From: Actinoplanes campanulatus
GTDB lineage: Bacteria > Actinomycetota > Actinomycetes > Mycobacteriales > Micromonosporaceae
Direction: 5' to 3'
NCBI RefSeq assembly: GCF_014647795.1
Contig: NZ_BMPW01000030.1
Location: 36,114 to 100,113, forward strand
Length of the DNA stretch: 64,000 nucleotides
How positions within the stretch are numbered: position 1 is the stretch's first letter; the number at the start of each line of letters is the position of its first letter. The notes below the pieces were generated by a model. That model was given only the letters and a program-made list of their open reading frames with translations, was not told where the DNA came from and searched no databases. A program made the position numbers and the translations under genes. Of the stretch, positions 26,463 to 35,755 are shown one piece after another.

Positions 26463-27536
26463 ATGGCCAGGTCCGAAGGTCGCCGGGCTCCGTTGTGGGC
26501 CAGGCTCAGTATCGCCGTGGGAGCCCTTCTGCTGATCCCGGCCGGGGCGGCGGTCGCGGCGAGCGGGCCGCGCCAGGAGGGCATCCCGGGCGCCGGCTCG
26601 CCGGCAGCAGTGCGGCCGGCCGATGACCGTCGGCCCCTCAACTTCCTGCTCGTCGGGATCGACCCGCGTGGCTCGCACATCAGGCCGCTGGCCGACACGA
26701 TCGTCGTGGCGCACGTGCCGTCGGGATGGAAGGACGTCTACCTCTTCTCGCTGCCGCGGGACCTGGTGGTACGGATCCCGGCGTTCAAGGCGTCCGGCAG
26801 CGCGGCCGAGCGGGCGAAGATCAACGCCGCGATGACGCTGGGCAGCCTGCGGCCGGACGGGACGTACAGTCCGCGGCAGGGCGTCTACCTGCTGGCCCGG
26901 ACGGTCGGCAAGGTCACCGGGATCCGCTCGTTCGACGCCGCCGCGATCGTGAACTTCGGCGGCTTCAAGAAGGTGGTCGACGCGATGGGCGGCGTGCGGG
27001 TGCCCGTCGACCAGGTGGTCAGGTCGGAGCATCTCAAGCCGGACGGCCGCCCACGGGACCGGACCGCGGTGTGCTCGACCACGTGCCTGCGCCCGTACGT
27101 CGGCCCGCAGAAGACCTATCAGCTCAGCGCCGCCCCGGTGCGGTTCCGGGGCTGGGAGGCGCTCGATTACGTGCGCCAGCGGTACGGCCTGCCGCGCAGC
27201 GACTACGACCGGACGCGGCACCAGCGGCAGTTCCTGAAGGCGATGGCCAAGCGGGTGATGAAACGCGACGTCACCGCGATCGTCCGGTCCGCCGGTGACT
27301 CGCTGACCGTCGTGGACGGTGGCGTCCGGCTCGCCGACTGGCTGACCGTGGCACGCAAGCTGGACGTCCGGCACATGACGTCGATCGACCTGCCCGGCAC
27401 GGCGCTGTTCGAGGGCGGCCTCTACCGGGGTGAGAAGTTCCTGCCCGGGGTGAAGGGCTTCTTCGCTGCCGTCGCCGAGGACCGGGTGGCGTCGTTCCTG
27501 GTCGACCACCCGAAGGTCGTGAGGATCGACCGGTAA
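26463..27536 (+). CDS. LCP (LytR-CpsA-Psr) family cell-wall glycopolymer transferase
   Basis: A 357-residue protein with one N-terminal membrane helix and an extracytoplasmic LCP domain. Conserved positions include D in LLVGIDPRG, the basic SLPRDLVVRIP segment, NFGGFKKVVDAMGGV and the YVRQRYGLPRSDYDRTRHQRQFL block. LCP enzymes transfer polyprenyl-phosphate-linked glycopolymers onto peptidoglycan. GGGAGG lies about 12 bases before the ATG. It stands alone between the protease and the GH30 gene. Confidence 0.9.
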   Translation: MARSEGRRAPLWARLSIAVGALLLIPAGAAVAASGPRQEGIPGAGSPAAVRPADDRRPLNFLLVGIDPRGSHIRPLADTIVVAHVPSGWKDVYLFSLPRDLVVRIPAFKASGSAAERAKINAAMTLGSLRPDGTYSPRQGVYLLARTVGKVTGIRSFDAAAIVNFGGFKKVVDAMGGVRVPVDQVVRSEHLKPDGRPRDRTAVCSTTCLRPYVGPQKTYQLSAAPVRFRGWEALDYVRQRYGLPRSDYDRTRHQRQFLKAMAKRVMKRDVTAIVRSAGDSLTVVDGGVRLADWLTVARKLDVRHMTSIDLPGTALFEGGLYRGEKFLPGVKGFFAAVAEDRVASFLVDHPKVVRIDR

Positions 27537-27594
27537 ACGTATTCATTGATGCTGTTCCATGTCGGAGATCCCTGTTGTAACGTCTCGATTCGAC

Positions 27595-27627
27595 GGAACG
27601 TGTTCGCTTCTGGTCGAACGTGTTGCC
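27595..27627. promoter_or_regulatory. Direct repeat upstream of the GH30-GH2 operon
   Basis: GGAACGTGTTCGC (27595) and CGAACGTGTTGCC (27615) share GAACGTGTT with a 20-base period, two helical turns. They lie 41-73 bases before the GH30 start in an otherwise ordinary 131-base gap. They suggest binding of a dimeric activator or repressor; no copy of the LacI operator is present here. Confidence 0.5.
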
Positions 27628-27667
27628 GTTGTGATCGTTATGTCGCCGCAGCGGATGGGGAACCGTC

Positions 27668-30580
27668 ATGTCGCTCGCCTTCCGGCGGTCGTTCGCCGGG
27701 ATCGTTGCCGCCCTGCTCGCCGTCCTGCCGCAACCGGCGGCGGCCAGGGCGGAGGTGATCACCGAGTCGAGGACCATCCGCATCGACCCCGGCTACCAGC
27801 AGCAGGAGTTCGAGGGCTGGGGCACCAGCCTGGTCTGGTTCGCCAACGCCACCGGTGGCTATCCCGAGCCGATCCGCCGGAAACTCGCCGACATGCTGTT
27901 CGGGCCGGACGGGCTCGACCTCACCATCGCCCGCTACAACATCGGCGGCGGCAACGCGCCTGGCGTGCGCACCAACTACATGAAGAACGGCGCCACCATG
28001 CCGGGCTTCTGGAAGGCGCCGGCCGGCACCACGGTCGCCGACCGGGACTGGTGGAACCCGGAGGATCCGTCGCACTGGGATCTGGACGCCGACGCCAACC
28101 AGCGCTGGTGGATCGACCAGATCAAGGACGACGTGACGATCTGGGAGGCGTTCAGCAACTCGCCGCCGTACTTCCAGACCGTCAGCGGCTACGTCTCCGG
28201 CGGATTCGACTCCAGCGCGGACCAGATCCGGGCGGACCGGGCCGACGAGTTCGCCACCTACCTGACCACCGTGGCCTCGCACATCGAGGACGCGCACGGC
28301 ATCGACTTCGCCACCATCGATCCGCTCAACGAACCCAACACCAACTACTGGGGTACGACGCTCGGCGCTGACGGGCAGCCGACCGGTGGACGGCAGGAGG
28401 GGGCACACGCCGGGCCCGCTCTGCAGCAGGCGGTGATCCTCGCTCTACGGGACAAGGCCGCACGGGCCGGGATGACGGTGTCCGCCATGGACGAGACCAA
28501 TCCCGGCATCTTCATGACGAACTGGAACGCGTACCGCGCCGAGGCCCGGGCCGCGGTTTCGCAGCTCAACGTCCACACGTACGGGACCGGGTCACGGACC
28601 AGCGTGCGTGACGCGGCGAAGGCGGCCGGCAAGCGGCTCTGGATGAGTGAGGTCGAGGGGAACTGGGGGCCCGGGACGACCGACTACACCGGGATGCTGC
28701 CCGGGCTCGGGATCGCGACCCGCATGGTCGACGACATCCGTGAGCTGGAGCCGTCCGCCTGGGTGTTCTGGCAGCCGATCGAGGACGCTGTCCCACAGCA
28801 GGCCGGCAACGGCAACTGGGGGAGCATCCACATCCCGTTCAACTGCACGGCTGACGCGACGTTGGAGACCTGCCCGATCAGGACGAACTCCAAGTTCGAC
28901 ACGATCCGGAACTTCACTCGGCACATCCGTCCTGGTGATCGCTTCGTCAAGGTTGACGACACGTCAACTGTTGCCGCGATCAAGCCGTTCGGTGATGACT
29001 TGACGGTCGTGCACGTCAACTCAAGTGCAGTCGACAGGACCGTCAATATTGACCTGTCAACATTTCGGTCCGTGCGGTCCGGTGCGTCCGTCACACCGGT
29101 CGTCACCAGTGTGGACGGCGCGTTGATCAAAGGCAGTCCGGTTCGTGTGCGCGGTGATCGGGCCACATTGACGGTGCCGGCGCAGTCGGTCACGACGTTC
29201 CTGGTCGACGGTGTCCGCGGGGTCGACCGTGACGCCGCATTGATCCGGTCCGGTCATGTCTACCGGGTGCGGGGCGTCGCGAGTGGGCGGTCGCTCACCC
29301 CGAACACCGCCGGGACGGGCACGGTGCTGCGCACCACCGCCGCCGAGGATCCGGGCCAGTTGTGGTCCATCACCAAGCTGACCTCCGGCAACACCAACCG
29401 GGAGAGGTACGCCGTGAGCGCGGCCGCCTCGGGAGCACGCCTCGCCGTCCGCGACAACGCCCTGGTCCTGGAGACGCCTGCCGATGCCGGTGCCGCCGGG
29501 GTGGACGAAGCGGCGCAGTGGATGCTGTCCAGTACCGGGGACGGGACGTGGACGCTGGTCAACGTCGGAAGTGGGCGCCTTGTCGACGTGACCGGGCAGG
29601 CGACCGCGGACGGCAGTCCGGTGGGCACCTATCCGCCCAGTTCAGGAGCCAACCAGCGGTGGGCGATCGTCGACGAGACGGTGCAGCGGACACGGACGGT
29701 GGCGGCGCACACCGTACCGCGACTGGTGCCCACGCTGCCGGAGCGCGTCACGCCGGTCTACCGCGACGGTGCCCGCGGCAGTCTGCCGGTGGTGTGGGAC
29801 ATGCCGGACGAGCGGCGTTGGCGGCGGCCCGGCAGGGTGGCCGTCACCGGGACCGCGACCGATCCGCTCGGCGGAACCCACCGGGCTGCCGCCGTCGTCA
29901 CCGTCGACACCTTCGTCCGGACGCTGCAGGCGTCGGCCACCACCTACCCGGGCGGGCGCCCGGCGCTGCCGGCGACGGTCACCGGCGTCGGACGGCACGG
30001 CGGGCGCGCCGACCTGCCCGTCACCTGGGAAATTCCGGTCCTGGACCGGCTCGGCGAGTTCCCGGTGACCGGCACGGCCACGGTCGCCGACGGGACCACC
30101 CTGCCGGCCACCGCGACCGTCACCGTGGTCGAGCCGATCGAGGTCAACGCCGCTCTCGACGACGGGGTGACGGTGTCGGCCACCTACACGGAGAGCGGCT
30201 ACTCGGCGGCCGGTCTGCGAAACGGCAACCGTTCCGAGAAGGCCTGGTCGAACTGGCGGTCCGGCGCCAAGAACCCGTCCGACACGATCACCGTGACACT
30301 GCCCGCCGAACGCGACCTGACCCGCGTCGTCACCTACTTCTACCGGGACGGGGCCAACATCAGTTTCCCGGCGAGCCTGCGGGTGCAACTGCTCGGCGCG
30401 GACGGCGTCTGGACCGACGCGAGCGCGGACATCCCGGTGCCGACCGAGGGCAGCCCGGTCGTCAACGTCCCATTCAACGCGGCCGGTCCGGTCACCGCGG
30501 CCCGGATCGTGATGACCGCCCGCCCCTCCGGATACATCACTGTCAGTGAGGTGGAAGTGAACGCGAAGGCCGTACCGTGA
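27668..30580 (+). CDS. Secreted GH30-type endo-beta-1,6-galactanase, multidomain
   Basis: A 970-residue exported enzyme. After the signal peptide (to about 27) comes a GH30 catalytic domain (about 33-520), with GWGTSLVWFANATGG, ARYNIGGGNAPGVRT, acid/base E222 in PLNEPNTNYW and nucleophile E328 in MSEVEGNWG. These blocks match the GH30 subgroup known for endo-beta-1,6-galactanase from actinobacteria. Then come a ricin-type beta-trefoil (about 525-675), two Ig-like domains (about 680-830) and a discoidin-like C-terminal domain (about 830-970). It would cut beta-1,6-galactan side chains of arabinogalactan proteins. Its stop overlaps the next gene's GTG start by 4 bases, so it is coupled to a GH2 enzyme that would finish the released galacto-oligosaccharides. 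Confidence 0.85.
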   Translation: MSLAFRRSFAGIVAALLAVLPQPAAARAEVITESRTIRIDPGYQQQEFEGWGTSLVWFANATGGYPEPIRRKLADMLFGPDGLDLTIARYNIGGGNAPGVRTNYMKNGATMPGFWKAPAGTTVADRDWWNPEDPSHWDLDADANQRWWIDQIKDDVTIWEAFSNSPPYFQTVSGYVSGGFDSSADQIRADRADEFATYLTTVASHIEDAHGIDFATIDPLNEPNTNYWGTTLGADGQPTGGRQEGAHAGPALQQAVILALRDKAARAGMTVSAMDETNPGIFMTNWNAYRAEARAAVSQLNVHTYGTGSRTSVRDAAKAAGKRLWMSEVEGNWGPGTTDYTGMLPGLGIATRMVDDIRELEPSAWVFWQPIEDAVPQQAGNGNWGSIHIPFNCTADATLETCPIRTNSKFDTIRNFTRHIRPGDRFVKVDDTSTVAAIKPFGDDLTVVHVNSSAVDRTVNIDLSTFRSVRSGASVTPVVTSVDGALIKGSPVRVRGDRATLTVPAQSVTTFLVDGVRGVDRDAALIRSGHVYRVRGVASGRSLTPNTAGTGTVLRTTAAEDPGQLWSITKLTSGNTNRERYAVSAAASGARLAVRDNALVLETPADAGAAGVDEAAQWMLSSTGDGTWTLVNVGSGRLVDVTGQATADGSPVGTYPPSSGANQRWAIVDETVQRTRTVAAHTVPRLVPTLPERVTPVYRDGARGSLPVVWDMPDERRWRRPGRVAVTGTATDPLGGTHRAAAVVTVDTFVRTLQASATTYPGGRPALPATVTGVGRHGGRADLPVTWEIPVLDRLGEFPVTGTATVADGTTLPATATVTVVEPIEVNAALDDGVTVSATYTESGYSAAGLRNGNRSEKAWSNWRSGAKNPSDTITVTLPAERDLTRVVTYFYRDGANISFPASLRVQLLGADGVWTDASADIPVPTEGSPVVNVPFNAAGPVTAARIVMTARPSGYITVSEVEVNAKAVP

Positions 30581-33500
30581 AGAAGATCTTGACTTTGATC
30601 CTGGTGCTGACCACGGGTGTGACCGTTCCGGCAAGCCCGGCGCTCGCCGCCGACGGACCGCAGACCGTGGCTGATGTGTACCGCTACCTGGAGGATCCGC
30701 GGATGACCGGCGAGGGCCAGGAGGCGCCGCACGCCGACCTGCGGCCCTTCGCGACCGCGACCGCCACGAAGGACACGAAGTCACCGTGGGTGACCAGCCT
30801 GAACGGCGGCTGGCGGATGCGGCTGTTCGACCGCCCCGACGACGTGCCGTCCGGGTTCGCCGCCGACGGCTACGACGTGTCGGACTGGAAACGGGTGTCG
30901 GTGCCGCACACCTGGCAGTCCGACTTCATCGACCATCCGATGTTCCGCAACATTCCGGAGGAGGTCTGGCCGGACAACCCGCCGTTCGTGCCGAAGGACG
31001 TCAACCCGACCGGCGCGTACGTGCGGACGTTCGACGTGCCGCAGAACTGGGACGGCGGCCGCGAGTTCCTCCGCTTCGAGGGTGTGACCAGCGGATACTT
31101 CGTCTGGGTGAACGGCCGCTACGTCGGCTACGACCAGGGCGGCTACACCCCGGCCGAATTCGACGTGACCGAGTTCCTGCGGCCGGGGCGTAACAACATC
31201 GCGGTCCAGGTGCACCGATGGGGGTCCGGCTCCTACCTGGAGGACTTCGACCAGTGGCGGTACAGCGGCATCTTCCGGGACGTGTGGCTGTACCGGACCG
31301 AACAGGTGCGGCTGCGCGACGCGTACCTCACCACGGATCTCGACAACGAATATCGTGACGCGACACTGACCGCCCGGGTGGACGTGGCCGGGGCGAGCGA
31401 CGGCTACTCGGTGCGCGGCACGCTGCGGGACGCCGCCGGGCGTACCGTCGCGGTCGTCGACGGCAACGTCGAGCAGGGTGTGGCCACGCTGAGCACCCCC
31501 GTCACCGATCCGGCGAAGTGGACCGCCGAGGATCCCGACCTCTACACGCTCGGCCTGGAACTGATCGCCCCGGACGGCCACGCGGCGCACATGAGCGCCC
31601 AACCGGTCGGCTTCCGGGAGATCGAGATCCGCGACAAGCAGCTGCTCGTCAACGGGAAACGCATCCTGGTGAAGGGCGTCAACCGGGCCGAGACGAACCC
31701 GGACACCGGCCGTCACCTGACCCGTGAAGCGCAGCGCGACGACGTGTTCCTCATGAAGAAGCTGCACGTCAACGCGGTACGGACCGCCCACTACCCGTCC
31801 GACCCGTACCTCTACGACCTGGCCGACCGGTACGGCCTGTGGATCGACGACGAGGTGGACATCGAGACCCACTCCCGGGAGAACTGCCCCAGTACCTGTC
31901 TCGCCTCGAAACCGGAGTGGCAGGACGCGTTCGCCGACCGGTTCCGGGCGATGGTGGCCCGCGACCGCAACCATCCGAGCGTGCTGCTGTGGGACACCGG
32001 CAACGAGGCGGGTCTCGGCACCGCCCACAATGCGATGGCGCAGTGGGCGGACGCCAACGAGCCGACCCGGCCGCTCTACCACCAGTCGAACAACCCGGAC
32101 GGCGACGCCCCGTTCGCCGACGTGTCCGGGCCGCGCTATCCCACCCCGGCGTCGCTGGAGAACAAGGCCCGCACCGGCACCAAGCCGATCATCATGGGCG
32201 AGTACGCGCACGCCATGGGCAACAGCATGGGCAACTTCGACGAGTTCTGGGCGATCGCCCGCCGGCAGCCGTCGATGCAGGGCGGTTTCGTGTGGGACTG
32301 GGCCGACCAGAACCTGCGCCAGCCGCTGATCACCACCCCGGACTCGTCGGGCAACCGGATCCAGGCGTTCCTGGTCGGCAAGCCCGTCCCGATCGACGGG
32401 CACCGGGGAAAGGCGATCAACCTGTCCAGTCTTGACGACTTCGTCAATGTGTTCCGCGACCGGCGGCTCGACCTCACCGCGCAGGTCACCCTGGACGCCT
32501 GGGTGAAGCCGGGGCAGTGGGCGGGCAGCTTCCCGATCGTCACGAAGGGCCGGGCCTACGCGCTCCAGATGCGCGACCAGGACACCCTCGAATTCGGGGT
32601 GGACCTCGGTGACTACATCTCGGTGGCCGCCGACGTTCCCGCCGACTGGTACGACCGGTGGCACCGGGTGACCGGAACCTACGACGGCTCCGCGCTGCGC
32701 CTGTTCATCGACGGTGTGCCGACCGCGGAGACGGCCCGCACCGGCACGATCGACCCCGGCCTGTACGAGGTCAACGTGGGCCGCAACGCCGAGACCCAGC
32801 AGGACGACCTTCGCGTCCGCACGGGCCGCGGCCTGGTCGACGACGTCCGCGTCTACGCCACCGCGCTCACCACCGAGCAGGTGGCGGCCGATCCGAAGGA
32901 CGACGCGGTCCTGGCGCTCGACTTCGACCGGTTCGAGCGGCGCGGCGACTTCCTCAGCCTCGGGATCAGCCTGTCCGGCACCGACGGCATGGTCACCTCC
33001 GACCGCCGGTTGCAGCCGGAGACCGAGGAGGTGGCGTGGGCGCACTCGCCGCTCCGGTTCACCGCGGTCGACGCGGCCGCCGGGATCGTCCGGGTGCACA
33101 ACGAGGAGACGGCCGGAACCCTGCGGTTGCGGCTGAACTGGTCACACCGTGAGGTCGACCGGAAGCTGCGCGGCGGCGTACGGTCGCTGGATCTTCCGGC
33201 CGGTGCGACCGCCGAGCTGAACCTGGGCGCGGCGCCCGCCAACCCGGACGACCGGGAGCGCTGGCTCGATCTGGAGGCGGTGACGGTCGACGACCTGCCG
33301 TGGGCGCGCAAGGGGTGGGTCTTCGCGAAGGAGCAGTTCGCCGCCGGCGGGCGGGTGGTTCCGGGCATCCTGCCGGGTCCGGCGAGCGGTCCGGCGCCGG
33401 CTCTCCGCCACCACGACAGGACCATCGAGGTACGGGGTGACGGCTGGCGTTACCGGTTCGCCGACGGGATTCTCACGTCGATGGCCGCCGATGGCCGCGA

Positions 33501-35049
33501 GCTGCTCACCGCCGGTCCGGAACTGGACGTCTACCGGCCTCCGACCAGCAACGAGACGTACGGCTGGGGCACCGCCGACCGCAACATCTGGCACGACGTC
33601 GGACTCGACCGGCTGAAGACCACCGTCGAGGACGTGTCGGCGAGGGTCGACGGCGGCGAAGCGGTGATCACCGTCCGGGCCACGGCGGCCGCCCCCGATC
33701 TGGCCGACGCGTTCGCGATCGGACAGACCCTGACCTACCGGATCGACGCGAACGGTGTCCTCACCCTGGCCCACGCGGTGCAGGCCCGGGGCAGCCGGGC
33801 CGGATCGCTGCCCTACCTGCCGCGGGTCGGCGTGCAGGTCAAGGTCCCGGCGTCGATGGACGAACTCACCTGGTACGGCACCGGCCCGCACGAGACCTAC
33901 AACGACCGGCAGAGCGCCGCGACCGTCGGTGTGTGGAGCAGCAGTGTGAACGACCAGTTCACGGCCTATTCACGACCGCAGGCCAACGGCAACCACACCG
34001 GCACCCGCTGGGCGGCGCTCAGCGACGGCCGCCGGACCGGGATCCTGGTCGGCAGCCCGGTCGGCGAATCGCTGGACGTCAGCGTGAGCCGCTACGACGA
34101 CCTCGACCGGGCCGAGTACGACCATCAGCTGCCGTTCGTGCGCAACGCCGGCTGGGTGACCCTGCACGCCGCCACCGGGGAGACCGGCATGGGGGAGACG
34201 CCGAACTCGGTGCTCGCCCCGTACCGGTTGGCGCCCGGCGCCGCCTACGACTACGAGCTGGTGCTGCGGCCGCTGTCGACCGGTGGGCTGCCGGACTCGC
34301 GGGCCGCCGCTCCCTGTCCGCCGGACGTCAGCGTGCAGACCGACGGGACGGCCGAGGCCGGGGTGCCCGAGCGGATCGGGGTGACCGTCACCCCGCGCTG
34401 CGCCGGAGCGCCGGAGGATGTGGTCACCACGCTGGACGCCCCGGACGGCTGGCAGGTCACACCGGTCGACGGCGGTTTCGACGTGACCGCCCCGGCCGGC
34501 GCCGACTGGGGTCGGCACCGGCTCACCGCGACGGTCACCTCGGCGACCCCGGACGGGTTCCGCAGCACGGTACGGGCCACGGCCGTCGTCCGTACCCCGC
34601 TGCCGTCCGGATCGCTGTGGGTGAGCGACCTGCCGTTCCTCGAGCAGGTCAACGGCTGGGGCCCGGTGGAACGTGACCGCAGCAACGCCGAACAACCCGC
34701 CGGCGACGGCCGCCCGCTCACCATCGGCGGTGTCGTCTACGACAAGGGACTCGGCGGGCACGCGGTGTCCCGGGTGGCGGTCGACCTGACCGGCCGCGGC
34801 TGCACCACCTTCCGTGCCGACGTCGGCGTGGACGACGAGATGGGCTCGTCCGGGTCGGTGGCCTTCGAGGTGTGGGTGGACGGTGTCCTCAAGACATCGT
34901 CCGGCCGGCTGACCGGAACCGCCTCCGCCCAGCCGCTCACCGCGGACGTGACCGGCGGCAGCCGCCTCGAACTGCGGATCACCGACGGCGGCGACGGCGT
35001 CGGCGCCGACCACGGCGACTGGGCGGCCGCCCGTTTGATCTGCGGTTAG
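30577..35049 (+). CDS. Secreted GH2 beta-galactosidase, multidomain
   Basis: A 1490-residue exported enzyme starting at GTG. Order: signal peptide (to about 25); GH2 sugar-binding domain (VSVPHTWQSDF ... FEGVTSGYFVWVNG); immunoglobulin-like domain; TIM barrel with acid/base E477 (DTGNEAGL) and nucleophile E542 (IIMGEYAHAMG). A LamG/concanavalin-like domain (about 600-760) is inserted after the barrel. Then follow the LacZ-type beta-sandwich (FADGILTSMAADGRELL, PPTSNETYGWGTADR) and an NPCBM domain (about 1345-1490). It should remove terminal beta-galactose. It is coupled to GH30. Its stop overlaps the convergent LuxR gene's stop by 4 bases. Confidence 0.88.
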   Translation: MKKILTLILVLTTGVTVPASPALAADGPQTVADVYRYLEDPRMTGEGQEAPHADLRPFATATATKDTKSPWVTSLNGGWRMRLFDRPDDVPSGFAADGYDVSDWKRVSVPHTWQSDFIDHPMFRNIPEEVWPDNPPFVPKDVNPTGAYVRTFDVPQNWDGGREFLRFEGVTSGYFVWVNGRYVGYDQGGYTPAEFDVTEFLRPGRNNIAVQVHRWGSGSYLEDFDQWRYSGIFRDVWLYRTEQVRLRDAYLTTDLDNEYRDATLTARVDVAGASDGYSVRGTLRDAAGRTVAVVDGNVEQGVATLSTPVTDPAKWTAEDPDLYTLGLELIAPDGHAAHMSAQPVGFREIEIRDKQLLVNGKRILVKGVNRAETNPDTGRHLTREAQRDDVFLMKKLHVNAVRTAHYPSDPYLYDLADRYGLWIDDEVDIETHSRENCPSTCLASKPEWQDAFADRFRAMVARDRNHPSVLLWDTGNEAGLGTAHNAMAQWADANEPTRPLYHQSNNPDGDAPFADVSGPRYPTPASLENKARTGTKPIIMGEYAHAMGNSMGNFDEFWAIARRQPSMQGGFVWDWADQNLRQPLITTPDSSGNRIQAFLVGKPVPIDGHRGKAINLSSLDDFVNVFRDRRLDLTAQVTLDAWVKPGQWAGSFPIVTKGRAYALQMRDQDTLEFGVDLGDYISVAADVPADWYDRWHRVTGTYDGSALRLFIDGVPTAETARTGTIDPGLYEVNVGRNAETQQDDLRVRTGRGLVDDVRVYATALTTEQVAADPKDDAVLALDFDRFERRGDFLSLGISLSGTDGMVTSDRRLQPETEEVAWAHSPLRFTAVDAAAGIVRVHNEETAGTLRLRLNWSHREVDRKLRGGVRSLDLPAGATAELNLGAAPANPDDRERWLDLEAVTVDDLPWARKGWVFAKEQFAAGGRVVPGILPGPASGPAPALRHHDRTIEVRGDGWRYRFADGILTSMAADGRELLTAGPELDVYRPPTSNETYGWGTADRNIWHDVGLDRLKTTVEDVSARVDGGEAVITVRATAAAPDLADAFAIGQTLTYRIDANGVLTLAHAVQARGSRAGSLPYLPRVGVQVKVPASMDELTWYGTGPHETYNDRQSAATVGVWSSSVNDQFTAYSRPQANGNHTGTRWAALSDGRRTGILVGSPVGESLDVSVSRYDDLDRAEYDHQLPFVRNAGWVTLHAATGETGMGETPNSVLAPYRLAPGAAYDYELVLRPLSTGGLPDSRAAAPCPPDVSVQTDGTAEAGVPERIGVTVTPRCAGAPEDVVTTLDAPDGWQVTPVDGGFDVTAPAGADWGRHRLTATVTSATPDGFRSTVRATAVVRTPLPSGSLWVSDLPFLEQVNGWGPVERDRSNAEQPAGDGRPLTIGGVVYDKGLGGHAVSRVAVDLTGRGCTTFRADVGVDDEMGSSGSVAFEVWVDGVLKTSSGRLTGTASAQPLTADVTGGSRLELRITDGGDGVGADHGDWAAARLICG

Positions 35050-35633
35050 CGGTCGAGCAGGCCCAGCATCTGGGCATGCAGCACCGTCGTCAGACGGTCG
35101 TTGGTGCCGAGCTTGCGGTACAGGTTCTGCTGATGTTTCGAGACGGTGCACGGGTGGATCGCCAGGCGGCGGCCGATCGCCACGGCGGTCCACCCCTGCG
35201 CCAGCAGCCGCAGCACGGCCAGCTCGCGCGGGGTCAACCCGGCCGCTGGGGCCCCGGAAGCCGCGGCCCCCGAAGCAGCGGCCCCGGAAGCCGCGGCGCG
35301 ATCCGGGCGGCCGGGGGCGGGCTGCCGGTGGTGCAGGGCGACCAGAACCGGGCGCAGCCGGGCCGCGTACGCCCGTTCCCGGCCGGAGAAGTCGCTGCCG
35401 TCCCGGGCCACCACCACCGCGGGGCCGCCGACCGGGATGGCCAGCTGCTTCAGGCCGCCGAACACGCTGCGGGCCTGCGCCTCGTCGTCGAAGACCGCGG
35501 CCCGCGGCGCGGACAGGGCCGCCATCAGGGTCTCGCAGACCAGCTCCCAGCTGCGCCGGGCCGGTAGGTCACCCACCAGCCGGCCGGCGAGATCGAGGAT
35601 GCTCTCGTAGTCACGACTCGCCAAGAGACGCAT
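35046..35633 (-). CDS. LuxR-type HTH transcriptional regulator
   Basis: A 195-residue protein: an N-terminal domain of about 95 residues of unknown type, an Ala/Ser/Gly repeat linker (ASGAAASGAAASGAP, around 112-126), and a C-terminal LuxR HTH (LTPRELAVLRLLAQGWT, then AIHPCTVSKHQQNLYRKLG). The ATG at 35633 is chosen because further upstream the frame becomes low-complexity. It overlaps the end of the GH2 gene tail-to-tail and is divergent, 122 bases away, from the encapsulin operon. That makes it the best local candidate regulator of the operon. Confidence 0.82.
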   Translation of the reverse strand: MRLLASRDYESILDLAGRLVGDLPARRSWELVCETLMAALSAPRAAVFDDEAQARSVFGGLKQLAIPVGGPAVVVARDGSDFSGRERAYAARLRPVLVALHHRQPAPGRPDRAAASGAAASGAAASGAPAAGLTPRELAVLRLLAQGWTAVAIGRRLAIHPCTVSKHQQNLYRKLGTNDRLTTVLHAQMLGLLDR

Positions 35634-35755
35634 TTCAGCAGCATGGTGGCCGGATCCGAGGGCACGCCAGGGCGGCCGCTGTCCGATCGGGGACAGCCGG
35701 CGGCTACTCACTTCTGCGAATACCGTGTCCCCGCCGGGCCGAGCAGCATGACCGC

